Assembly: GCA_027066365.1 (NCBI GenBank)
Contig: JAMONV010000049.1
Location: 1-64,000 of the forward strand
Origin: Flavobacteriales bacterium
GTDB lineage: Bacteria; Bacteroidota; Bacteroidia; Flavobacteriales; Flavobacteriaceae
DNA: 64,000 nucleotides
Reading direction: 5' to 3'
Part shown: positions 44,608 through 52,566 of the stretch, one piece after another
Layout: each line of letters starts with the position of its first letter
Position numbering within the stretch: position 1 is the stretch's first letter
Position numbers and translations under genes: made by a program
The notes under the pieces: generated by a model
Seen by the model: the letters and a program-made list of their open reading frames with translations, nothing else
Databases searched by the model: none
What the model was told of the DNA's origin: nothing

Positions 44608-45405
44608 TTAAAATTTCAAAATAAAATGTTCTTTTTGTTGTTCGGATCTGAGAAAAGCCAATCCGCAGCAAAACAAATCAATGGTGACATGGAAAACGGG
44701 ATCGCGAATAATTTCTTCCCATGCTTTTTCCATTTCTTTGTTCCAATGGATATCGTCGAGCACAATAAAACCGGAAGGATTTAAGCGGTTTTTGATTAAT
44801 TCCACATAATGAAGGGTAGGGGTTTTGCTGTGATTTCCGTCAATGTAGACCAAGTCAAACGTTTGTTCTTTCGATAATTCGGGTAGTAAGTCGTCGAAAT
44901 TTCCTTCGATAATCCGAACGTTTCGAATACCGGCTTCCTTCAATTTTTTTCGTGTAAACCGTATTAAAGCCGGGGCGCCTTCCAAACTGATTATTTTACC
45001 TTCGGGTGCTCCCAAGGCTAATGCCATGGTGCTTTGGCCCAAGTGTGTTCCCAATTCCAGAATGTTATGTGGATTGAAATAGTTGGCTAGCCTGAAAAGC
45101 AATCGTTGTTCTTTGAGTGAACTTCCGCTTGCGCGCGCCATTCGACCGATTTTTCTTCGATTTCCCGAGAAAACAATCGATCCGGATCCTAAATCTTTGA
45201 TTTCCAAATAATTATTATTCTTTATCAAACTTTTTCTATAGATTTTTAGTCGTTCGTATTCGGGATAATCGGTATGATTGCGTAATACATTTTCCATGAA
45301 ATGAAAAACGAATGGTGAATGAACGGCATAACGTGTTTTGGCATGCCTTCGGTAATTCCAATAAGCAATTGCTTGATGAAAAAAAAAGCGAATCGATTGT
45401 TTCAC
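44608..45405 (-). CDS. Class I SAM-dependent methyltransferase
   Basis: This 265-residue protein has a basic N-terminal region (about 1-85), then a Rossmann methyltransferase domain: the SAM motif ILELGTHLGQSTMALALG (about 113-130), KIISLEGAPALIRF with the acidic residue that binds the ribose, NVRIIEGNFDDLLPEL, and FDLVYIDGNHSKTPT. The YIDGNHSK pattern resembles O-methyltransferases of the catechol type. The substrate is unknown. The start overlaps the RelA/SpoT stop by 4 bp, so the two are translationally coupled. Confidence 0.85.
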   Translation of the reverse strand: MKQSIRFFFHQAIAYWNYRRHAKTRYAVHSPFVFHFMENVLRNHTDYPEYERLKIYRKSLIKNNNYLEIKDLGSGSIVFSGNRRKIGRMARASGSSLKEQRLLFRLANYFNPHNILELGTHLGQSTMALALGAPEGKIISLEGAPALIRFTRKKLKEAGIRNVRIIEGNFDDLLPELSKEQTFDLVYIDGNHSKTPTLHYVELIKNRLNPSGFIVLDDIHWNKEMEKAWEEIIRDPVFHVTIDLFCCGLAFLRSEQQKEHFILKF

Positions 45406-47627
45406 AATTTTTCCACTTTATCCACGCCTTCTATTTGTTTCAGATTGAACATCAAATCTTTGAGTTGAACGGTATTTTCAAGTCGCACTCCGATTTTTCC
45501 GTCAAAAATTCCGTTGAAATAATTGAATTCCACATGTTCGAGAGGTATTTTTAAATCGATGGAAATGATTTTGGTGATATCGGCGACAATTCCGGGGCGA
45601 TCGGGACCGGAGATTTTCAAAAAGACTTTGAATTTTTGTTTGGTTGAATCAATCCAAATGGCGGGAATAATCCGGTGGGCGTAATGTGATTGCAGGTATA
45701 TGGCATTAGGGCAGGTTTTTTTGTGTACTTTTATGCCTTCATTAATTGTAACAAAACCGAAAATATCATCGCCGGGCAACGGATTGCAACAATTAGCAAG
45801 GGTGTATTCCAGTCTTTGTTCTTCGGAACCGAATACAATCATATCGTAATTGACTTCCTCATCTCGAGCGGTATGTTGTTTGGGATTTTTTTCTTTGGGT
45901 TTTTCCTTTTTTCCCCAAGAGAGGATTTTTTTGAAGGGATTATTTTGGGCGTTGGCAAAGGATTTGAGATCGGTATTGGTGATTTGCCCCGATCCGATTT
46001 TATAGAATAATTCCCGGCTGTTTTTTAGTTTGAAATATTTTTGTAATTGGTTGATAGTCTGTTCGTTGAGTTTTAGTTTTAGGGTGCGTAATTTTCTTGT
46101 TAAAATTTCTTTACCCAGGTCGGTTATGTTGTTTTCCTGTTGCCTGAGGAAAGTTCTGATTTTGGATCTTGCGCGTCCGGTAATGGCGATATTAAGCCAT
46201 GAGTGGCGTGGATGTTGTTGGGCGGAAGTTAAAATTTTCACTACGTCGCCGCTATTGAGCACATAGTTGAGCGGAACGATTCTACCGTTTACTTCGGCGG
46301 CACGGGTATGCATTCCCACTTCGGTGTGGATATGAAAAGCGAAATCCAGCACAGTGGCCCCTTTGGGAAGGGAAATGACGTCGCCTTTGGGTGTGAACAC
46401 GTGAATTTCTTCACTATAGAGGTCAAGCCGTATGTCGTCAATAAAGTCCAGTGCGTTTGATTGGGGATTGCTGAGGATATCCTGCAATTGATTAATCCAT
46501 TTTTCGATGCCCAATTCTTTGGTTTCGTCTTTGCCTTGTTTGTATTTGTAATGTGCGGCATATCCTTTTTCGGCGATTTCGTTCATTCTTTCGGAACGGA
46601 TTTGCACTTCCACCCATTTGTTTTCGGGGCCCAGAACGGTGACATGCAGGGCTTGATAACCGGTGGAACGCGGGTTGCGTATCCAATCCCGGATGCGTTG
46701 ATTGTTATAATTAAAATAATCGGTGATGACGGAAAAAATACCCCATGCGATTTCTTTTTCCATTTCGGGCGGCGCTTCATAGATAACCCGGATAGCGAAA
46801 ATGTCATAAATTTCGTCAAATTCCACGTTTTTTCGCTTCATTTTCCGGTAAATCGAGTAAATTGATTTGGGACGTCCGAAAATTTCAAATTTGTATCCGT
46901 GTTCGATTAAACCTTTTTTGACGATGTTTGTAAATTTTTTGATGTAGGCTTCGCGTTCGGCGCGAGTTTCCGCCAATTTTTTTTTGATATCGAAATATGC
47001 TTCGGGATCGATGTAGCGAAGTGACAGGTCTTCCAGTTCGGTTTTGATTTTATAGAGCCCCAAACGATGGGCCAGAGGAGCATAGATGTATAAGGTTTCG
47101 GAAGCGATTTTTTCTTGTTTGTGACGGGGCATGCTATCCATGGTGCGCATGTTATGGAGGCGGTCGGCGATTTTAATAAGTACCACCCGGACATCTGCGC
47201 TGAGGGTTAATATTAATTTGCGGAAATTTTCGGCCTGCAGGGAAATATCCTGTTCTTTGGGCATACGTTTTATTTTGGTTAATCCGTTAACGATTTCGGC
47301 GATTTTTTCACCGAATTCGCGCCGCAGAAAATCCACTGTAATATCCGTATCTTCGATGGTATCATGAAGCAATGCCGCTGCTATGGAAGTGGCACCCAAG
47401 CCGATTTCTTCCGCCACGATTTCGGCTACGGCCAACGGATGAAAAATATATGCTTCGCCGGATTTACGGCGTTGAGGCGCATGTGCTTCGCGAGCCACTT
47501 CGAAGGCTTTTCGGATGAGTTTGATATCATCTTCACTCGGCTTTTGATAACCGTTTTGAATGATTTTTTTTAAGTAGGCGTCGGTTTGCTTGATTTCCTT
47601 TTCCGTATAATATGATTGTTTTTGCAT
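45402..47627 (-). CDS. RelA/SpoT-family bifunctional (p)ppGpp synthetase/hydrolase
   Basis: This 741-residue stringent-response enzyme has an HD hydrolase domain with LHDTIEDTDI (about 88-97), then a synthetase domain with RIRDWIRNPRSTGYQALHVT and EVQIRSERMNEIAEKGYAAHY. A TGS domain follows (about 405-465), then a helical part and an ACT domain at the end (about 668-741). The HDxxED motif is intact, so hydrolysis is expected as in SpoT/Rel. The CNPLPGDDIFGFVT segment of the zinc-finger region is present. The ATG at 47627 is chosen over the adjacent TTG. Confidence 0.93.
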   Translation of the reverse strand: MQKQSYYTEKEIKQTDAYLKKIIQNGYQKPSEDDIKLIRKAFEVAREAHAPQRRKSGEAYIFHPLAVAEIVAEEIGLGATSIAAALLHDTIEDTDITVDFLRREFGEKIAEIVNGLTKIKRMPKEQDISLQAENFRKLILTLSADVRVVLIKIADRLHNMRTMDSMPRHKQEKIASETLYIYAPLAHRLGLYKIKTELEDLSLRYIDPEAYFDIKKKLAETRAEREAYIKKFTNIVKKGLIEHGYKFEIFGRPKSIYSIYRKMKRKNVEFDEIYDIFAIRVIYEAPPEMEKEIAWGIFSVITDYFNYNNQRIRDWIRNPRSTGYQALHVTVLGPENKWVEVQIRSERMNEIAEKGYAAHYKYKQGKDETKELGIEKWINQLQDILSNPQSNALDFIDDIRLDLYSEEIHVFTPKGDVISLPKGATVLDFAFHIHTEVGMHTRAAEVNGRIVPLNYVLNSGDVVKILTSAQQHPRHSWLNIAITGRARSKIRTFLRQQENNITDLGKEILTRKLRTLKLKLNEQTINQLQKYFKLKNSRELFYKIGSGQITNTDLKSFANAQNNPFKKILSWGKKEKPKEKNPKQHTARDEEVNYDMIVFGSEEQRLEYTLANCCNPLPGDDIFGFVTINEGIKVHKKTCPNAIYLQSHYAHRIIPAIWIDSTKQKFKVFLKISGPDRPGIVADITKIISIDLKIPLEHVEFNYFNGIFDGKIGVRLENTVQLKDLMFNLKQIEGVDKVEKL

Positions 47628-47742
47628 CAAAGATGATTTTTGCTCAGGGACAAACTTTGATTTTTTTGTAAATTTACAAAAAGCAATTCAATGTGGCATA
47701 ACGAAACTTAATGGAGCAATAAAAAAAAGCAATGCCGCAAGC

Positions 47743-47774
47743 TTGTTATATCGCTTAAGTGTAAGCTATCTTTG
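47743..47774 (+). promoter_or_regulatory. Promoter of the peroxiredoxin gene (TTG-N21-TATCTTTG)
   Basis: TTG at 47743-47745 and TATCTTTG at 47767-47774, 21 nt apart, both full matches. A leader of about 38 nt precedes the ATG. Confidence 0.7.
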
Positions 47775-47817
47775 CTAACGAAAATATTTTAATAACCAAA
47801 TAAAAATTTTATCTATT

Positions 47818-48471
47818 ATGGAAAATGTAAATAAAATGCCACTTTTGGGGGATAAGTTTCCCGAAATCGAAGTGATGACCACGCATGGAAAGATCAAATT
47901 GCCCGACTTTTACAAGGGAAAATGGTTTGTTCTGTTTAGCCATCCGGCCGATTTTACGCCGGTTTGCACGACGGAATTTGTCGCGTTTGCCAAGCGTGCC
48001 GACGAGTTTTACAAATTGGGTATCGATTTGATCGGTTTGTCGGTGGATCAAGTGTTTTCTCATATCAAATGGGTGGAATGGATTGAAGAAAAAATCGGTC
48101 AAAAAATTCCGTTCCCCATTATTGCCGACAGCGCCGAAGGTTTATCCAAAGCTTTGGGAATGATTCATCCCGGAAAGTCGCAAAGCAACACCGTGAGAGC
48201 CGTATTTGTGGTGGATCCCGAAGGAAAAATCCGTTTGGTGATTTATTATCCGCAAGAAATCGGTCGTAGTGTGGATGAAATCTTACGTGCCGTGAAAGCC
48301 TTGCAGACATCCGACAATTACGGTGTGGCTACGCCCGAAAATTGGCCCAATAATGATTTGATAGGCAGTAATGTTATAATTCCGCCGGCAACGGATATGA
48401 AAACCGCATATGAACGGAAAGGACAAGAAAATTGCTTCGATTGGTGGTTCTGCCATAAACCGTTGAATTAA
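47818..48471 (+). CDS. Prx6-type peroxiredoxin with C-terminal cysteines
   Basis: This 217-residue thiol peroxidase has the peroxidatic motif [11 protein letters not shown] (Cys50) and the Prx6-type dimer/arm region. Its C-terminal [11 protein letters not shown] gives Cys206 and Cys212. This three-Cys layout is close to that of the Aeropyrum pernix thioredoxin peroxidase (Cys50, Cys207, Cys213 from memory), so resolution by the C-terminal Cys and reduction by a thioredoxin-like protein is likely. It is a cytoplasmic defence enzyme against peroxide. The gene is monocistronic with a perfect promoter and a strong terminator. Confidence 0.93.
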   Translation: MENVNKMPLLGDKFPEIEVMTTHGKIKLPDFYKGKWFVLFSHPADFTPVCTTEFVAFAKRADEFYKLGIDLIGLSVDQVFSHIKWVEWIEEKIGQKIPFPIIADSAEGLSKALGMIHPGKSQSNTVRAVFVVDPEGKIRLVIYYPQEIGRSVDEILRAVKALQTSDNYGVATPENWPNNDLIGSNVIIPPATDMKTAYERKGQENCFDWWFCHKPLN

Positions 48472-48498
48472 TCGCAGGCGATTTCATAGGGTTAAAAA

Positions 48499-48540
48499 GA
48501 AGGCACGAATCGAAATGGGGTTCGTGCCTTCATTTTTTTA
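48499..48540. terminator. Strong terminator between the peroxiredoxin and HdeD-like genes
   Basis: GAAGGCACGAA (48499-48509) and TTCGTGCCTTC (48521-48531) are exact reverse complements, followed by seven T. Adjacent A residues on the left let it also act on the minus strand. Confidence 0.92.
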
Positions 48541-48557
48541 TACGAATTTAATTGAGT

Positions 48558-49130
48558 CTATTGTTCTATCAGAAGCTCTTCCATTATAATTTTACCGGCA
48601 CCGCGGCTCAATTGGAACAACATCAGTGAATCCGACAAGAGGCTGATACCGACATATAAACCGAGTAACCAAGATCCGGCTAAAGGATTAGGGGCGTAAT
48701 ACAGAAAAATTATACCTAAAATAGCACTGATAATGCCGTTAAAGACAGCCCACAATTTGTTTACCGCAGGTTTTAGGCTGAATGCAAGCCAAAAATTCAA
48801 TACGGCATCGGTGAATAGATACGCCGCCAATATAACGGCTAAGGCAATTACACCGCTAGCGGGATTAAAAATCATGATGAAACCCGTAGCAATCAATAAA
48901 ATGGTTTTAAACCAGCCCGGGATACTTTTTTTGTTTACTTTGAAGGTATAGTAAGCCGTAAATATCCCCGAGAATACCAAAATCCAGCCGGTAAATACGG
49001 CTATCGTTAAACCCGCAAAAGCGGGGAAAAGAATTCCTGCCAGTCCTAAAAGCAGAAAGGCTATGGATAATCTTTTGGTATGTATTATATAGCCTTCATA
49101 ATGCGTTTTAATTTTCGGATAATTAATCAT
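48558..49130 (-). CDS. HdeD-family (DUF308) membrane protein
   Basis: This 190-residue protein has six predicted membrane spans, paired as in HdeD/DUF308. The sequence LLLGLAGILFPAFAGLTIAVFTGWILVFSGIFTAYY, taken in parts, shows the typical GxLxLxxP and GxxLxxxG repeats. The second repeat covers LLIATGFIMIFNPASGVIALA and the third ISAILGIIFLYYAPNPLAGS. HdeD of E. coli is linked to acid resistance at high density, but the function in Bacteroidota is unknown. The gene diverges from recQ. Confidence 0.85.
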   Translation of the reverse strand: MINYPKIKTHYEGYIIHTKRLSIAFLLLGLAGILFPAFAGLTIAVFTGWILVFSGIFTAYYTFKVNKKSIPGWFKTILLIATGFIMIFNPASGVIALAVILAAYLFTDAVLNFWLAFSLKPAVNKLWAVFNGIISAILGIIFLYYAPNPLAGSWLLGLYVGISLLSDSLMLFQLSRGAGKIIMEELLIEQ

Positions 49131-49280
49131 AACGGTTCAATTTTTTAATTCTTTGTATAGCATGGCAATTTTAATGCCTTTATCAATGAAATATGACATA
49201 TTTTCATGACTTTTGATTGGAATTAACATTCGGGCTGTCAATATGAAATAATGGCGAGGGTTTGTCATAAAAAAAAATCT

Positions 49281-49288
49281 TATCTTTG
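49281..49288 (+). promoter_or_regulatory. -7 box (TATCTTTG) of recQ
   Basis: A full consensus octamer 68 nt before the recQ ATG. The nearest TTG lies 16 nt upstream, closer than usual. Confidence 0.5.
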
Positions 49289-49356
49289 AAAAGAAATTTG
49301 GCGTGCCAATAAAAATTTTATAATTTCGAAATAAAAAACTCGGATTAATTGGCTTT

Positions 49357-51552
49357 ATGGAATACACAGAACAGGAATTGAAAGCCGCACTTAAGAAGTA
49401 TTTCGGTTTTAACAGTTTTCGCGGTTTGCAAGAGCAGGTGATACGGAGCATTTTATCCGGTCATCATACGATGGCCATTATGCCCACGGGAGGCGGAAAA
49501 TCATTGACATATCAATTGCCTGCATTGATGCAAGACGGATTGGCTATAGTGGTTTCGCCGCTGATTGCGCTTATGAAGAATCAAGTGGATGTGATGCGAG
49601 GTATTTCGGAATACAAAGGCATTGCACACGTGCTCAATTCGATGTTGAACAAGGGGGAAGTGCGAGAAGTGCGAAGCGACGTTTTATCCGGCCGCACCAA
49701 GTTGCTATACATGGCGCCGGAATCGCTCAATAAAGAAGAAAATATCGAGCTGCTTAGGCAAGCGAAAGTTTCGTTTATTGCCGTGGACGAAGCGCATTGT
49801 ATTTCGGAATGGGGGCATGATTTCAGACCCGAATACCGGAATTTGCGTCAAATTATCAATAAAATCAATCCCGAAATGCCCGTGATGGCACTTACGGCTA
49901 CGGCAACCCCCAAAACACAGGACGACATTTTGAAAAATCTTGATATTCAAAACGCCAATGTATTTAAAGATTCTTTCAACCGTCCTAATTTGTTCTATGA
50001 AGTCAGGCCCAAAACCAAAGATATCGACAAGGAAATTATAAAATTTATTCACAAACATCCCGGTCAATCGGGGATTATTTATGCGTTGAGCCGAAAGACA
50101 GTGGAAGAGTTGGCACAATTGTTACAACTAAACGATATCAAAGCCGTTCCGTATCATGCGGGTTTGAATGCCAAAACACGTGCGGCCAATCAGGATAAGT
50201 TTTTGCGAGAAGAAGCGGATGTTGTGGTGGCCACCATTGCATTCGGGATGGGCATTGACAAGCCCGATGTTCGCTACGTGATTCATTACGATATTCCGAA
50301 GAGCTTGGAAAGTTATTATCAGGAAACGGGACGTGCGGGGCGTGATGGTGAATTTGCTCATTGTTTGGCTTTTTATTCCTACAAGGATATAGAAAAATTG
50401 GAAAAATTCCTTTTTTCCGAAAAATCCAGTTTGGAACGTGAAATCGGGTTGGCATTGCTCAACGAAGTGGTGGCCTATGCCGAAACTTCCATATCGAGGC
50501 GGCAATTTTTGTTGGACTATTTCGGAGAACCTTTTGATCCGTCCAAGGATCCCGGCGGTGATATGGACGATAATATGCGCAATCCCAAGCCGAAAATCGA
50601 AGCGAAAGAGGATGCGGTGAAAGTATTGCGTTTGCTCATCAATGTGAAGGGGAATTATAAAATCAATGATGTGGTTAAAATTTTTACCGGCACCGAAAAT
50701 GCCATGATTAAAACGCATCGAGTGCATTTGGTCGAATATTTCGGTACCGGAAAAGAAAAAGAGCCTGGATATTGGCATGCTTTGGTGCGCCACATGTTGA
50801 TTCATAAGTTGTTATCTAAACAAATAGAGAATTTCGGCGTTTTACAAGTGACTGAAAAGGGCAGGGAATTTGCTCAAAATCCTACGGATTTTTATATCAC
50901 GGAAAATCATAAGTATAACGAGAACGTGAAAGTTACGCCACCGGTGCAAGCTGGTTCGGCTGCGGATCAAACGCTTTTGCGAATGCTTAAGCAGTTGCGT
51001 CGCGATATCGCTCAAAAAAAACAAATCCCTACTTATGTTATTTTTCAGGATGCGTCATTGGAATTCATGGCGATTAAATACCCCGTGAGTATTCAGGAAT
51101 TAACGCAAATTTACGGCGTGGGCGAAGGTAAAGCGCGCAAATTCGGTGGGCCTTTTGTGGATTTGATCAAAAAATATGTGGAAGAGAACGATATTATTCG
51201 TCCCGACGATATTGTGGTTAAATCGTCGCCGAGTCGATCGGCCACCAAAGTTTTTATCATTCAATCCATCGACCGCAAAGTTCCTTTGGAAGATATTATG
51301 CATGCCAAGCGAATGACCATGGAAGAATTGCTTAAGGAGATGGAACAATTGGTGTATATGGGAACACGATTGAATATCGATTATATCATAAATGATTTGT
51401 TTGACGAAGAACAGATTGAAGAATTAACCGATTATTTTATGGAAGCCGAACGGGATAAAATAAGCGATGCCTTGGAGGAATTCGGCGATGAATATGACGA
51501 GGAAGAATTGCGCTTATTCCGGATTAAATTTATTAGCGATATGGGAAATTAA
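49357..51552 (+). CDS. recQ: ATP-dependent DNA helicase RecQ
   Basis: This 731-residue 3'-5' helicase has motif I MPTGGGKSLTYQLPAL, motif II VDEAHCISEWGHDFRPEYR, motif III ALTATATPKTQDDI, and motifs V-VI (ATIAFGMGIDKPDVRYVIHYD and QETGRAGRDG). An RQC-type region follows, then an HRDC domain (about 545-620). The C-terminal winged-helix/HTH part ends LRLFRIKFISDMGN. This length and the extra tail are normal for Bacteroidota RecQ. The Zn-binding Cys set of E. coli RecQ is not evident in the RQC region. Confidence 0.93.
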   Translation: MEYTEQELKAALKKYFGFNSFRGLQEQVIRSILSGHHTMAIMPTGGGKSLTYQLPALMQDGLAIVVSPLIALMKNQVDVMRGISEYKGIAHVLNSMLNKGEVREVRSDVLSGRTKLLYMAPESLNKEENIELLRQAKVSFIAVDEAHCISEWGHDFRPEYRNLRQIINKINPEMPVMALTATATPKTQDDILKNLDIQNANVFKDSFNRPNLFYEVRPKTKDIDKEIIKFIHKHPGQSGIIYALSRKTVEELAQLLQLNDIKAVPYHAGLNAKTRAANQDKFLREEADVVVATIAFGMGIDKPDVRYVIHYDIPKSLESYYQETGRAGRDGEFAHCLAFYSYKDIEKLEKFLFSEKSSLEREIGLALLNEVVAYAETSISRRQFLLDYFGEPFDPSKDPGGDMDDNMRNPKPKIEAKEDAVKVLRLLINVKGNYKINDVVKIFTGTENAMIKTHRVHLVEYFGTGKEKEPGYWHALVRHMLIHKLLSKQIENFGVLQVTEKGREFAQNPTDFYITENHKYNENVKVTPPVQAGSAADQTLLRMLKQLRRDIAQKKQIPTYVIFQDASLEFMAIKYPVSIQELTQIYGVGEGKARKFGGPFVDLIKKYVEENDIIRPDDIVVKSSPSRSATKVFIIQSIDRKVPLEDIMHAKRMTMEELLKEMEQLVYMGTRLNIDYIINDLFDEEQIEELTDYFMEAERDKISDALEEFGDEYDEEELRLFRIKFISDMGN

Positions 51553-51573
51553 ATAATTGTTTGCAGGAATAAA

Positions 51574-52521
51574 TCAGAATAAACCTAAGAATTTTTTCTT
51601 TCTTCGTTTTCTTTTGTTCTTTTCCTTTTGTTCTTTGCGCTTGTTACGCATAAGTTTTTTGCGCATTTTTTCATTGCGTTTGCGGGCTTTTTCTCTTGCT
51701 TTTTGTTGTTTTTTTCTTCGTTTTTTGACCTTTGGCGAATCCACTTCACCGGGACAATTGGCACCGTCGCCAACAAATTTTTTCCTGAAGTACCAAGTGA
51801 ATTGCAAAGCGATATAATCGGCCGGTTGAAAAATTTTTCCTTGTTCGTTGTTTGATGTGCCCGAAAAATCCGCCATATAAAAACCTTCATAATAACCCGA
51901 AAGATTTGATCGGTAGACAATGGCGGTTTCCCACAATGCCCAAGGAAAACGGTAGTACCATCCGGCTTGAATGTAAAACCCGTATCGAAAACCGGGTTGA
52001 TTGACGAAGACGGTATTAAAATACTTGTTGTGTTTTCTTGATTCATTAAAACCCATAGAATAGGAAAGGTCAATGCCACCCCCAAGAAATAAAACATAAT
52101 TTTCGATGAGAAAACTCCGGGCCTCGGGACCTATTTGCAAATGAAAACTTAGCGGCGCATAGTGTGTGCCCGTGATTTGATATAAATCTTTATTTTCATT
52201 TGTGGCTTGAGCGGGAATATGCAAACGGTAGGAATAAACGGGCGTTCGTTCTGTCAGCAGGCGAAATTTCATGCCCCAACGGTTGTTCCAATTCCAGTTT
52301 AAGCTTAAACCCGCCGAAAACCCCCACATGAGATAAGTGCGACGCATCATATCGAATGTCCGGGGTTGATTTTCATATCCGAAGGGATAAAAATTTCCGC
52401 TTAGTGTTATTCCCCAAGGACGGTAAATCCGTGAGAAATTCCAATCTTTTCCCTTAGTGAAATATTGTGCCTGAAGGGATAGACCGATCGCTATAAGAAA
52501 AAGGAAAAAATATCGTCGCAT
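51574..52521 (-). CDS. Outer-membrane barrel-like protein with a strongly basic C-terminal tail
   Basis: This 315-residue protein has a signal peptide (MRRYFFLFLIAIGLSLQAQ). About 240 residues of alternating amphipathic strands follow, rich in Tyr, Trp and Phe, ending with ADYIALQFTWYFRKKF as a last beta strand. After a short linker with one Cys there is a tail of about 50 residues (264-313) that is about two thirds Lys/Arg, with a helix-like periodicity (QQKAREKARKRNEKMRKK). In a barrel with this topology the tail would face the periplasm. No family is recognised. Confidence 0.72.
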   Translation of the reverse strand: MRRYFFLFLIAIGLSLQAQYFTKGKDWNFSRIYRPWGITLSGNFYPFGYENQPRTFDMMRRTYLMWGFSAGLSLNWNWNNRWGMKFRLLTERTPVYSYRLHIPAQATNENKDLYQITGTHYAPLSFHLQIGPEARSFLIENYVLFLGGGIDLSYSMGFNESRKHNKYFNTVFVNQPGFRYGFYIQAGWYYRFPWALWETAIVYRSNLSGYYEGFYMADFSGTSNNEQGKIFQPADYIALQFTWYFRKKFVGDGANCPGEVDSPKVKKRRKKQQKAREKARKRNEKMRKKLMRNKRKEQKEKNKRKRRKKKFLGLF

Positions 52522-52566
52522 GCCGGAAATTTTAATACGTGTAGCGGCAAAAATACGTTTTTTCGT

